From contig JAHBXE010000002.1 in assembly GCA_019636625.1 (NCBI GenBank), forward strand, positions 62,001 to 126,000: a stretch of DNA of 64,000 nucleotides. Direction: 5' to 3'. Each line of letters starts with the position of its first letter. Position 1 is the stretch's first letter. The stretch comes from Phycisphaeraceae bacterium (GTDB taxonomy: Bacteria; Planctomycetota; Phycisphaerae; Phycisphaerales; UBA1924). Below, in pieces: positions 50,738 to 59,406 of the stretch. Under the pieces are notes generated by a model that saw only the letters and a program-made list of their open reading frames with translations, had not been told where the DNA came from and did no database searches. The translations under genes and the position numbers were made by a program.

Positions 50738-50844
50738 GCATCCTCCGGGAAGCGGCCGATAGGGTAGCGGAAACCGCGGGCGCGGCGATGGCGGATGAGT
50801 CGCGGCAGTCGGGAGGCGGGCGCGGTCGGAACGGAAGGGCCGGT

Positions 50845-51963
50845 GTGATCAAGTACCTGGGTTCGAAGCGGCTGCTGGTTCCTGACATCGTGTCGTCGAT
50901 CGGTTCGGTCCGCGAGGGCGGGACCGTGCTGGACCTTTTCTCCGGCACGTCGCGCGTGGGGCACGCGCTCAAGCGGGCGGGGTACCGGGTCCTGGCCAAC
51001 GACCACAACGCCTACGCGCACACGCTGGCGGCCTGCTATGTCCGGGCGGATGCGGAGGATGTGCTGCCGGAGGCGCGTTCGCTCGTGGCCGAGTTGAACG
51101 CGTGTGCGCGGCGGGCTGAACCCGGCGCGGGCCATGACTTCTTCACGCGGACGTACTGCGTGGAGTCACGCTTCTTTCATCCCCGGAATGGCCCGCGCAT
51201 CGCGGCGGTGCGGGAGGAAATCGCTCGGCGCGGGCTCCCGACGGAGTTGGAGGCCGTCGCGCTGGTGTCGTTGATGGAAGCGGCGGACCGGGTCGATTCG
51301 ACCACGGGCGTGCAGATGGCGTACCTGAAGGATTGGGCGCCCAGGGCGTTCAACGACCTGGAACTGCGTGTGCCGGATGTTCTGCCCCGGGCGAGCGCGG
51401 GCAAGGGCGTGGCGGTGTGCATGGATGCGGAGGCGGCGGCGAGGGCGCTTTCGGGCGAGGCGGACGTGGTGTACCTTGATCCGCCGTACAACCAGCACAG
51501 CTATCTGGGGAACTACCACATCTGGGAGACGCTGGTGCGATGGGATGCGCCGGAGGTGTACGGCACGGCGTGCAAGCGGGTGGACTGCCGCGAGCGCAAG
51601 AGCGCGTTCAACTCGAAGCGGGCGATGCGCGAGGCGTTCGAGGAAGTGCTGGAGGCGTGCGGGGACAGGGCGCTGGTGGTGTCGTTCAGTGATGAGGGGT
51701 ACCTGGGTCGGGCGGAGCTGGAGGGGATGCTCTCTCGGCGCGGGCGGGTGCGGGTGATGGAGCGGGACTACAAGCGGTACGTCGGCGCGCAGATCGGCAT
51801 CTACAACCCCAGCGGCGAGCGCGTGGGGAAGGTGAGTCACCTTCGCAACACGGAAATGCTGTTTGTCGTCGTGCCCCGTCGGTCGGGCGCGGGTCGTTTG
51901 CGGAGCCGGTCAACATCGGCCCGTGCGGGAGGGCTTGCGCCGGGGGCGATCGCCGCGGCGTGA
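50845..51963 (+). CDS. DNA adenine N6-methyltransferase (D12-like)
   Basis: A 372-residue alpha-type methyltransferase. It begins IKYLGSKRLLVPDI, the usual opening of D12-class enzymes, with motif I TVLDLFSGTSRVGHALK near residue 27 and motif IV VVYLDPPYNQHSYLGNYH near 210. A late LVVSFSDEGYL follows. No endonuclease gene is adjacent, so it may be an orphan enzyme. GTG 50845 places the start just before the conserved block, with GGAAGGG upstream; ATG 50788 is an alternative giving 19 more residues without family character. Confidence 0.82.
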   Translation: MIKYLGSKRLLVPDIVSSIGSVREGGTVLDLFSGTSRVGHALKRAGYRVLANDHNAYAHTLAACYVRADAEDVLPEARSLVAELNACARRAEPGAGHDFFTRTYCVESRFFHPRNGPRIAAVREEIARRGLPTELEAVALVSLMEAADRVDSTTGVQMAYLKDWAPRAFNDLELRVPDVLPRASAGKGVAVCMDAEAAARALSGEADVVYLDPPYNQHSYLGNYHIWETLVRWDAPEVYGTACKRVDCRERKSAFNSKRAMREAFEEVLEACGDRALVVSFSDEGYLGRAELEGMLSRRGRVRVMERDYKRYVGAQIGIYNPSGERVGKVSHLRNTEMLFVVVPRRSGAGRLRSRSTSARAGGLAPGAIAAA

Positions 51964-51996
51964 CAGGTTTCTGTGCCTGGTGCGGGGAAAGGCCGA

Positions 51997-53346
51997 TCAG
52001 GCGGGCTTGGCGGTGCCTTCGATCGGGCGGTCTTCAAGGGCCATGGGATCGGTGGGGCGGGTGCTGACGCGCTCGCCGGGCACGGGGTTGAAGCGCGAGC
52101 CGTAGAGGGGGATCTTGCGGTTGGGGTTGTACTTCGGCAGCAGCGGGTAGATGCCGACGATGAAGCCGGCCAGGAGGATGTTCGCCGCGAGCATGGGGAG
52201 CAGATCGGTCAGGTCGAGGTAGACCAGCACGCTGGTGAGGACGACGGTCGCGAGGGCGATGGGGATGACGGCCTGCCAAGCCATCATCATGACCTGGTCG
52301 AAGCGCATGCGGGGCAGGGTCCAGCGGATCACCATCATGAAGCAGATGAGGAGGACGACCTTGGTGAGGTAGACGCCGCACTTGGCCAGCACGCCGAGGA
52401 GTGTGACGTTCTCCGGGCTGAAGACGTGACCGGGGCCGGCGATCCACGAGGCGGGGAGGTGGTACCCGCCGAGGAAGAGGAGGGCGAAGAACGCGCAGGA
52501 CGTCGTCATGTGCGCGTACTCGGCGAGGAAGAAGAGCGCGAAGCGCATCGAGGAGTACTCGGTGTGGTAGCCGCCGACGAGTTCCTGCTCGGCCTCGGCG
52601 TTGTCGAAGGGGGCGCGGTTGGCCTCGGCGAGGATCGAGATGAAGAAGATGGTGGCGGCGACGGGCATGGCGAAGAGGAGCCACCCGTGCTCAACCTGGT
52701 AGCGGATGATGCCGTCCGGGACGACGGTGCCGGTGACGAGGAGGACGCAGAGGAGGGAGAGGCCCAAGGGGATTTCGTAGGCGAGCATCTGGGCGGTGGA
52801 ACGGAGGCCGCCGAGGAAGGAGTACTTGTTGTTGCTGGCCCAGCCGCCGAGCGTGACGCCGTAGACGCCGAGGGACGCGACGGCGAGCATGTAGATGATG
52901 CCGACGTTGACGTTGGCCCCGGCGATCACGACATCGCCGCCGGCGATGGTCCAGTTGAGGATGGGGATGGTGAACTGATTGATGTGCCAGACGCCGCCCC
53001 AAGGGATGACGGCAAAGCCGATGAGAGCGGGGACGACGATGGTCATGGGGGCGAGGGTGAAGAGCGCCTTGTCGACCTTGTCGGGCGTGTAATCCTCTTT
53101 CAGGAAGAACTTGATGCCGTCGGCCAGGGGCTGGCCGAGGCCGAAGCAACCCCGCAGGAACTTCAGGAATGGCAGGCCGAAGTCGAACCCGACGCGGTTG
53201 GGACCGATGCGGTCCTGGATGTACGCGGAGATCTTGCGTTCGAGGTAGATCGAGTACGTCACGATCCCGAGGATGACGTGGACGAAGATCACCAGGACGG
53301 CGATGCTGACGAGAACTTGCGCCGTCAGGAAGGACGGGGTATCCAT
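51997..53346 (-). CDS. nuoH: NADH-quinone oxidoreductase subunit H
   Basis: A 449-residue membrane subunit of complex I that lines the quinone chamber. Family blocks are visible: YSIYLERKISAYIQDRIGPNRVG near residue 30, QPLADGIKFFLKED near 72, GGWASNNKYSFLGGLRSTAQMLAYEI, EANRAPFDNAEAEQELVGGYHTEYS near 255, and FIVIRWTLPRMRFDQ-like WTLPRMRFDQVM. The C-terminal 50 residues are a hydrophilic extension. TACAGT lies 8 nt before the ATG. No other nuo gene is near, so it is transcribed alone. Confidence 0.94.
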   Translation of the reverse strand: MDTPSFLTAQVLVSIAVLVIFVHVILGIVTYSIYLERKISAYIQDRIGPNRVGFDFGLPFLKFLRGCFGLGQPLADGIKFFLKEDYTPDKVDKALFTLAPMTIVVPALIGFAVIPWGGVWHINQFTIPILNWTIAGGDVVIAGANVNVGIIYMLAVASLGVYGVTLGGWASNNKYSFLGGLRSTAQMLAYEIPLGLSLLCVLLVTGTVVPDGIIRYQVEHGWLLFAMPVAATIFFISILAEANRAPFDNAEAEQELVGGYHTEYSSMRFALFFLAEYAHMTTSCAFFALLFLGGYHLPASWIAGPGHVFSPENVTLLGVLAKCGVYLTKVVLLICFMMVIRWTLPRMRFDQVMMMAWQAVIPIALATVVLTSVLVYLDLTDLLPMLAANILLAGFIVGIYPLLPKYNPNRKIPLYGSRFNPVPGERVSTRPTDPMALEDRPIEGTAKPA

Positions 53347-53354
53347 AGGGGCCA

Positions 53355-53360
53355 ACTGTA
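53355..53360 (-). promoter_or_regulatory. -10 box of nuoH
   Basis: TACAGT ends 8 nt before the ATG at 53346, so nuoH has its own promoter and almost no leader. Confidence 0.45.
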
Positions 53361-53379
53361 TCAGGCGGCGGGGGTCCTG

Positions 53380-54219
53380 TCAGGTGGAGTGGAAGACCCC
53401 GTGCCTGCCGAGGGTCGGCTCGTAGCCGCTCTTGACGACCAGATCGTCGTACCGGCGGGCGAACTCGCGGGCGATCCGGTCGGAGAAGTGGCCCTTCCAG
53501 TCGCCCGCGACGCCGCGGCGGTAGTGCGACACCCCTTCCGTGCCCCGGGGGCGCTTGGCGAGCGCTTCAAAGCTCTGTCGGTTGAGGGCGTCGGCGAACT
53601 GGTCCTCGGCCGCCTCGATCCCGCACTCGTCGAGAATCAGGCGGAACCAGCGGTGGGGGTTTTCGATGAGGGACTCGAAGCGGATCACGATGGCATCGGT
53701 TGAGCGCAGCCAGGTGCTCCCGATCATGGAAAGTCCGTAGAAGTGGGGGTGGTTGAGAAGGTACAGCAGGCCGTCCTCCTTGCTCATTTTCCGGAGTTCG
53801 TGCCGGTGCATGAGGACTTCCGGATTTTCGCCGTGGGTCTTGGCGAGGCTGAAGTACCAGGACACCAGCGTGTCGCGGAGATCGCGGAGGACAACAAACT
53901 TCCGGTGAGGCACCGCGGCGAACGGGGAGGCGTCAAACCTCGGACGGTTGATGTAGAGGGGGGTGTAGATTCGGCCGGGCACGACATCGGAGAACTCGAT
54001 GCCGTCGGCGACGGCGGGCTCGGGGACCAGCACCCGGTCCGGGGCGATCTCGGTGAGCACGCCCTGTACCCACGTTGAGCCCGCTTTCCATGTGGTGATG
54101 TGGTAGACCGAGGGAAGATGGGCAAAGCGGGTCTCGTCCGGGGGAACGGGCCCGGTTTCCGAGAACAACTGTTCGGGAGGGAAGGTGGGTGAAGCAGGGA
54201 CAGGTGTTGAATCGGTCAC
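53380..54219 (-). CDS. sulfotransferase (Sulfotransfer_1-like)
   Basis: A 279-residue PAPS-dependent sulfotransferase. The 5'-phosphosulfate loop is VYHITTWKAGSTWVQGVL near residue 40, the 3'-phosphate site is RKFVVLRDLRDTLVSWYFS near 105, and the C-terminal block RRGVAGDWKGHFSD near 240 matches the KxGxxGDWKxxF motif of cytosolic-type sulfotransferases. It would sulfate hydroxyl groups of a glycan or lipid. GTG 54219 is chosen because GGAG stands 8 bases upstream; the frame opens further up. It follows a second sulfotransferase on the same strand, in the locus with the ABC exporter. Confidence 0.85.
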   Translation of the reverse strand: MTDSTPVPASPTFPPEQLFSETGPVPPDETRFAHLPSVYHITTWKAGSTWVQGVLTEIAPDRVLVPEPAVADGIEFSDVVPGRIYTPLYINRPRFDASPFAAVPHRKFVVLRDLRDTLVSWYFSLAKTHGENPEVLMHRHELRKMSKEDGLLYLLNHPHFYGLSMIGSTWLRSTDAIVIRFESLIENPHRWFRLILDECGIEAAEDQFADALNRQSFEALAKRPRGTEGVSHYRRGVAGDWKGHFSDRIAREFARRYDDLVVKSGYEPTLGRHGVFHST

Positions 54220-54254
54220 GAGTTTCACTCCGCCAATGAAACCACAGGTGCCTG

Positions 54255-54275
54255 GCACGGAAACGCTTTCCGTGC
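54255..54275. repeat. intergenic hairpin between two sulfotransferase genes
   Basis: A perfect 9-bp stem GCACGGAAA/TTTCCGTGC with a 3-base loop. The flank reads TGGCACGG, reminiscent of the REP tails at 27-36 kb, but the tail is part of the stem here. It may attenuate transcription between the two minus-strand genes. Confidence 0.45.
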
Positions 54276-54315
54276 GGTGCACGCCGGCCCTCCGGGGCCC
54301 ACGCGCGAGTTCGAA

Positions 54316-55167
54316 CTATGCTCCCAGTGCCGAGCGGGCGGCCCGTTCTTCGAAGAGGGCCTTGGCAAACTCGTACAGTTCCGCGTCGAACTGGTTCACT
54401 TCACGGATCACCTCGAGCGCTGCCGGGTCGATCTCCGACAGCGGCGGACGCTCGCGGTTGACGTTCTTGCGTTCGCTCCACTGCCGACGTGGCCAGCCGA
54501 ACGCGGACTCAAAGAGCCGAAGGCTCTCATCGAATCGCTCCACGAGCCCGAAGGCGGCGATGCCGTGCTCCAGGTTCCACTTGGCCTCTTCGAGCAGCGA
54601 GCGGTCCACGCGCTCGACGTCGAAGTGGTGGGGCTCGGTCAGCCAGCGGACCTGGTCGTTGTCCAGTTCGTGGCTGACGCGGGTGAGGGCGAACTCCAGC
54701 AGGGTGTAACCCCGGCCCGCGACGATGGGGTAGAGGTAGTGCTTGGGGTCTGACAGGACGTAGTAATAGTGCGAGACGACCCTGTCCACGGGGTCCCGCA
54801 GCATCGTCATGTAGGTCGAGGGCTCCGGGAGGAACCGGTGGACGCCGAAGTGGACGTGGCCCACGAGGACGTCGAGCGAGGCCCGCTCCTGCTCCGGCAA
54901 GGAAGGGAAGTCCAGCCACTGCTTCGTATCGCCGGTGAACCGGTAGAACCGACCCCCGGGGTAGTGGCTCAGCACGTACTCCTGCAGGGTCGAGCCCCCC
55001 GCCTTGGGGATATGCAGGAAGACCAGTGGTCGTGGCCAGTATCGGGGGGGCAGGGGTGACTGGAGCGGGGCGGCAGGAGCGGGGGATGAAGTGGAGGCGT
55101 GTTGCCGCTCGCGTTCGCTCGGTCGGAGCGTCGAAAGAGCGGGGGGTTGGCCTGTCGGCATCCGCAT
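54316..55167 (-). CDS. sulfotransferase (Sulfotransfer_2-like)
   Basis: A 283-residue sulfotransferase of the carbohydrate type. The PAPS loop is LVFLHIPKAGGSTLQEYV near residue 50, and the 3'-phosphate site is YMTMLRDPVDRVVSHYYYV near 118, as in heparan-sulfate 2-O-sulfotransferase-like enzymes. The first 40 residues are S/P-rich and probably disordered. TAAGGT exactly 6 nt before the ATG at 55167 supports that start over the ATG at 55161. It is divergent from the GT4 gene that begins the export operon. Confidence 0.85.
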   Translation of the reverse strand: MRMPTGQPPALSTLRPSERERQHASTSSPAPAAPLQSPLPPRYWPRPLVFLHIPKAGGSTLQEYVLSHYPGGRFYRFTGDTKQWLDFPSLPEQERASLDVLVGHVHFGVHRFLPEPSTYMTMLRDPVDRVVSHYYYVLSDPKHYLYPIVAGRGYTLLEFALTRVSHELDNDQVRWLTEPHHFDVERVDRSLLEEAKWNLEHGIAAFGLVERFDESLRLFESAFGWPRRQWSERKNVNRERPPLSEIDPAALEVIREVNQFDAELYEFAKALFEERAARSALGA

Positions 55168-55173
55168 TGGTAC

Positions 55174-55179
55174 ACCTTA
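55174..55179 (-). promoter_or_regulatory. leaderless -10 box of the sulfotransferase pair
   Basis: TAAGGT-GTACCA-ATG, exact 6-nt spacing. Confidence 0.5.
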
Positions 55180-55255
55180 CAACCCTCCGGGGCGTCTGGC
55201 TATTGCGTTCAAGAAGTAAATTTGGTTGTTCCCGGCTCGACGCCTTGAATCATCC

Positions 55256-57040
55256 ATGAACGTCTGCCTCGTGTCCCGCGAGTACCCGCCCTTCTTCGGA
55301 GGGGGGATCGGCACCTACAACGTGCAATGGGCCCGCACGCTGTCCCGGGCCGGGCATCGGGTTGTCGTCGTCACCGTCAGCGACGATGGTGTGCAACGGC
55401 GCGAAGAGGCCGACGGACTTACCGTCGTCCGTTTGCCGTTCCTGAAGGGTTCCGATTGGTCGGGTCCGCACCCGGCGATTCAGTCCCCCCGAATCGCCGC
55501 GGCGTTCCGGAGCCTGCACCCTGTCAGCGCCTTTGCGTTGCAGGTCGAGCAGGTGATGCCCGTCCTTGTCCGGGAGTTCAGCCTGGACATCATCGAAGTT
55601 CCTGACACCGGGGCTGTCGCCTGGTTCGGCCTGAACAACCGGCGGATGGGGGGCTCGTGGACCGCGCTCCCGCCCGTGGTCACCACGATCCATTCGCCCA
55701 CCGCCTGGATTGCGCATTACAACCGGCAGCCGCTTGCGCTCCGCCATGACCACGAGCTGGTCGCGATGGAACACGAGGCGGCGCTGTGGTCGGACGCCCT
55801 GATCAGCCCCTCGTCCGCGCTGGCCGAATGGACGACGAGGCAGTGGGGCTTGCCCGAAGGGGCGGTCGAGGTCATCCCCTATCCCCTGGGGGATCTTCAG
55901 GATGTGGCCGGCGCGGGCCCGGTGCAGGGCCGCCGGGATTCGTTCAAGCTGCTGTTCATCGGGCGGCTCGAGCCCCGCAAAGGGATCGACACGCTGCTGA
56001 TGGCGATGGCCGAGATGAACGACCGTCGCGTTGAACTGGATGCCGCGGGGGAGGACACGCCGGACCCCGCGCGGCCGGGAAAGTTCGGGGCGAACTCGCT
56101 GGAGTCCTGCCGCGCCCGGATTCCCGCCGGAAGCGTTCGTCTTCTCGGGCGACGCCCGCCGGAGGAGCTGTCGGGGCTGAGGGCTGGCGCGGATGCGGTG
56201 GTCATTCCATCGCCGATGGACAATTTCCCGTACGTGTGCGTCGAGGCGATGGCGGAAGGGAGGCTGGTGATCGCCTCATCGGCCGGGGGAACGGGCGAGA
56301 TGATTCGGCATGGGGTCGATGGCTTCCTGTTCGAGCCCGGCAACGCGGCGGCGCTGGCCGGGGCGATCCGCTCGGCGATGGCTCTGGGCGAGGAGGACCG
56401 CCGCCGGATGATGGCGTCGGCTGCCCATCGGATCCGCGACTTCTGCGGCAACGACCAGATCGTGTCTCGCCGGCTGGCGCAGTACGAACGGACAATCCGG
56501 CGGGCGGTCCGGACCACGGTCCGGACGGATTCGGAGCCGGTCGTGTGCATCAACCGCGGGCGCGCGGAGCCCGCCGCCGTCGCGCAACTGACCCATGCGG
56601 TCCGCGCCACGGGGGAGGACTTTGCACACGGTTGGGTGGAGACGGAGGCGGGGGTCCAGGCGTTCAGCACGCCGCGCCTCCGAACGCTGAGCCTGTCGGC
56701 GCGGATTCTTGGGCCGCTGGTGGTTCGAGAGTCGGCGCTTGAGCGGGCCGGTGTGCGGGAGTTGCTCCGCCCCGGTTCGGACGGCGGGCTGCACACCGAG
56801 AGCCCGTGGGCGCTGGCGATGGAGCTGTGCGCGGCCGGATGCACCGGGGCGTGCGTGCCGGACGTGGTCACGCCCGTGACGACCGAGGAGCTTCACCCGG
56901 TGGAGCGGGCGCTGATCGAAGAGCTGAAGATGATCCACGGAAGCCGAGGCTGGAGGCTGCTGAACAAGGTGTACGACGTGCTGCATGTCGTGCGGGGGCG
57001 AGGGCTGCGTCGGCCCTATCATTCCGGCGCTCGGGGCTGA
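55256..57040 (+). CDS. glycosyltransferase family 4 with extra C-terminal domain
   Basis: A 594-residue GT-B glycosyltransferase. Residues 1-400 form the GT4 core: NVCLVSREYPPFFGGGIGTY, the C-domain start LLFIGRLEPRKGIDTLLMAM, and NFPYVCVEAMAEGRLVIASSAGG. After about residue 420 there are some 170 further residues (from EPVVCINRGRAEPAAV to HTESPWALAMELCAAGCTGACVPDV) that resemble the second half of a GT2-type domain without its DxD site, perhaps a degenerate module. The ATG at 55256 opens the conserved block; TTGAAT lies 5 nt upstream. It is followed by the Wzt gene after 25 bases and heads the export operon. Confidence 0.82.
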   Translation: MNVCLVSREYPPFFGGGIGTYNVQWARTLSRAGHRVVVVTVSDDGVQRREEADGLTVVRLPFLKGSDWSGPHPAIQSPRIAAAFRSLHPVSAFALQVEQVMPVLVREFSLDIIEVPDTGAVAWFGLNNRRMGGSWTALPPVVTTIHSPTAWIAHYNRQPLALRHDHELVAMEHEAALWSDALISPSSALAEWTTRQWGLPEGAVEVIPYPLGDLQDVAGAGPVQGRRDSFKLLFIGRLEPRKGIDTLLMAMAEMNDRRVELDAAGEDTPDPARPGKFGANSLESCRARIPAGSVRLLGRRPPEELSGLRAGADAVVIPSPMDNFPYVCVEAMAEGRLVIASSAGGTGEMIRHGVDGFLFEPGNAAALAGAIRSAMALGEEDRRRMMASAAHRIRDFCGNDQIVSRRLAQYERTIRRAVRTTVRTDSEPVVCINRGRAEPAAVAQLTHAVRATGEDFAHGWVETEAGVQAFSTPRLRTLSLSARILGPLVVRESALERAGVRELLRPGSDGGLHTESPWALAMELCAAGCTGACVPDVVTPVTTEELHPVERALIEELKMIHGSRGWRLLNKVYDVLHVVRGRGLRRPYHSGARG

Positions 57041-57065
57041 CGCCATCGGGGGGCCCCGGACACGC

Positions 57066-58490
57066 ATGACCCCAGCCGTGCTCGCGACAACCCAGGCCGT
57101 CCCAACACGCCAGCCGACCGAGGTTCAAACGGGGCCGTCGGCGCGCGCGGGGGACGCCCCGGTCGTGGTGCGGGCCGAGGGGCTTGGGAAGCGGTTCCGG
57201 ATCTACGGGACGCCGCTCGACCGGGCCTGGGAGTGGTTCGGGCGCCGCCAGCGGGCCGGCAAGCCGCTGCATACGGACTTCTGGGCGGTGCGTGATGTTT
57301 CGTTCGAGGTCCGGCGGGGGGAGTGCCTGGGCATCATCGGCCCGAACGGTTCCGGCAAGAGCACCCTCCTGAAGATGATCGCGGGCGCCATGCGCCCCAC
57401 CGAGGGTCGCTTCGAGGTGGACGGGATGGTGCTGTCGCTGCTGGAACTGGGCGCGGGATTGAACCCCATGCTCACCGGGCGGGCGAACATCGTCAGCGCC
57501 GCGACGCTGCTGGGCTTTCCCGCTTCGTTCGCGCGTGACAAGATCGAGGAGATCGAGTCCTTCGCCGAGCTGGGCGAGTTTTTCGACCGCCCGGTGAACA
57601 TGTACAGCAGCGGGATGCGCGTCCGCCTGGCGTTCTCCATGTTCGCCTGCTTCCGTCCGGAGGTTTTCATCGTCGATGAGGCGCTGAGCGTCGGCGATGT
57701 GTTCTTCCAGCAGAAGTGCGCCGCCCGGATCCGGGAGCTGATGGCCTCGGGCATGACGATGATCTTTGTCAGCCACGACCAGGGCGCCGTGCTCTCGCTG
57801 TGCACCCGGGCGATTGTCATGAACCACGGCAGGCCGATCTTCCAGGGCGGGCCGGATGAGGCCGTTTCACGGTACCTGGCCTCGCTCTCCGGCAACAAGT
57901 GGGGGCCGCGACTTGCGCCGCCCCCGCCCGCCGCGGCCGCCTCGCCCGCGGACGATGCGCTGGCGCAGACCATCATCAAGCACGACATCACGGCGGCTCG
58001 GCGTGCGCAGCGGCACGGGACCGGGGAGTTGGCGATCGTGGCCGCGCGGGTGCTGGATCCTCGGGGCCGGGACTCGATGGCGGTCCAGGTCGGCGAGAAG
58101 CTGACAATCCAGGTTCTGCTCGAGGCCCGTGACCAGATCGAGGCTCCCCGTGCGGGGATCCGCGTGTTCGACCGCTTCAACAGCATGATCTTTGCCGCGG
58201 GCACGTTCCAGCTTGGGCACCAGCTCCCGCCGATGAAGCCGGGCGACCGGGTGGTCGTCGTGTTCACGCTGACGATGGACGTTCAGCCCGATCGGTACAC
58301 CTTCGGCCTGGGCGCGGGCGAGCCTGTGGCGGGTGACATCAACGCGGGAATCGCCCACGATCGCGTGGACCGGCTCGGGCCGATCCACGTGGAGATCAGC
58401 CCGACGACCGTCCGGCCTTTTTACGGCGCGGCACGCCTCCCGCTTTCTGCCGTTCACCACGCGTGCCAGCCGTCGGGAGTTCACGCATGA
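57066..58490 (+). CDS. wzt: polysaccharide ABC exporter ATPase with C-terminal binding domain (Wzt-like)
   Basis: A 474-residue ATPase that powers export of a lipid-linked polysaccharide. Walker A is IIGPNGSGKSTLLKMIAG near residue 98, the signature is NMYSSGMRVRLAFS, Walker B is VFIVDEALSVGD, and the H-loop is FVSHDQG; SLLELGAGLNPMLTGR is specific to the Wzt/TagH group. Residues of about 310-474 form a beta-rich domain (VQVGEKLTIQVLLEARD, DVQPDRYTFGLGAGE) like Wzt-C, which recognises the modified end of the glycan. Such a domain suggests chain-end modification before export, and the next two genes are sulfotransferases. Confidence 0.9.
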   Translation: MTPAVLATTQAVPTRQPTEVQTGPSARAGDAPVVVRAEGLGKRFRIYGTPLDRAWEWFGRRQRAGKPLHTDFWAVRDVSFEVRRGECLGIIGPNGSGKSTLLKMIAGAMRPTEGRFEVDGMVLSLLELGAGLNPMLTGRANIVSAATLLGFPASFARDKIEEIESFAELGEFFDRPVNMYSSGMRVRLAFSMFACFRPEVFIVDEALSVGDVFFQQKCAARIRELMASGMTMIFVSHDQGAVLSLCTRAIVMNHGRPIFQGGPDEAVSRYLASLSGNKWGPRLAPPPPAAAASPADDALAQTIIKHDITAARRAQRHGTGELAIVAARVLDPRGRDSMAVQVGEKLTIQVLLEARDQIEAPRAGIRVFDRFNSMIFAAGTFQLGHQLPPMKPGDRVVVVFTLTMDVQPDRYTFGLGAGEPVAGDINAGIAHDRVDRLGPIHVEISPTTVRPFYGAARLPLSAVHHACQPSGVHA

Positions 58491-59353
58491 GCAACTCGGT
58501 GAGTGCCATCCCGGGACAGCCCAAGGCTCCTGTTCACAGCGCCGGACCGCCCGCCGCCGGCGCCGTCGCCTTCATCGTCGGGTGCGGGCGGTCGGGCACC
58601 ACGATCCTGGGCACCATCCTTTCGCACCACGAAGATGTTTCGTACGTCAACGATCGCTTCGACCTCTGGATCCGGCCCTTCGGGGTGACGGATATCTGGG
58701 GCCACCGGTACGATGCGCCGAGGTACAACCCCCGCGTTGCCCTGACGGAGGCCGATGTGCCCGTCGAGGGTCGCCAGCGGTTCTACGAACTGCTGGAGTT
58801 TGAGCGCCGTGGACGGCAGGTGCTGGTCGAGAAGCTCGCCATCAACAACTTCCGCATCGGTTTCCTGATGGGGCTGTGCCCGGAGGCCTCGATCATCAGC
58901 ATCGTCCGGCATGGGTGCGAGGTGGCGTGGTCGATCGAGGCGAAGGTGAACGCGGGGCAGTGGTACGGCAAGGGGGATGCGAAGTGGGAGCACCTCGTGT
59001 CGTACGCGAAGTCGAACGGGTACGACCATCTTCTCCCGTTGTGCAAGACGGCCTGGGACCGGGCGCTGCTGGAATGGCGGATGAGCGTCGAGGCCGCGGA
59101 GCGCTACCTCGCCGTCAAGGCGCCGCGCCGACTGCTGCGCCTCAGGTACGAGGAGATGATCGAGAACCCCGAGGGGTTGTGCGACCGGCTCGAGTCGTTC
59201 CTGGACCTCAAGCCGTCGGCCGCCATGCGCCACTTCGCGCGTTCCGAGGTTCGTCGGAAGAACCCCACCGCGCACCAGCGCCCCGGCGGGATTCCCGCGT
59301 CCGCCGAGGCGATCGCGGGCGACACGCTTCGGCGCCTGGGGTACTCCCTCTAG
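58487..59353 (+). CDS. sulfotransferase (Sulfotransfer_3-like)
   Basis: A 288-residue sulfotransferase coupled to wzt by an ATGA overlap. The PAPS loop is FIVGCGRSGTTILGTILSHH near residue 32; the 3'-phosphate site is ASIISIVRHGCEVAWSIEAK near 128. LRLRYEEMIENPEGLCDRLESFL near 218 is the usual C-terminal block. Its direct coupling to the exporter ATPase suggests that it sulfates the exported polysaccharide. Confidence 0.85.
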   Translation: MSNSVSAIPGQPKAPVHSAGPPAAGAVAFIVGCGRSGTTILGTILSHHEDVSYVNDRFDLWIRPFGVTDIWGHRYDAPRYNPRVALTEADVPVEGRQRFYELLEFERRGRQVLVEKLAINNFRIGFLMGLCPEASIISIVRHGCEVAWSIEAKVNAGQWYGKGDAKWEHLVSYAKSNGYDHLLPLCKTAWDRALLEWRMSVEAAERYLAVKAPRRLLRLRYEEMIENPEGLCDRLESFLDLKPSAAMRHFARSEVRRKNPTAHQRPGGIPASAEAIAGDTLRRLGYSL

Positions 59354-59406
59354 CGTTCGAAGCCACCCGGGAGCCGCGCCCGCCTTCCCTTGCCCGGAGC
59401 CACGCC

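Noticed and set aside
58876-59406. The upstream half of the long open frame that leads into the fourth sulfotransferase
   Set aside because: It overlaps the third sulfotransferase in another frame and shows no conserved sequence before the PPIFILGVPRSGTT block.
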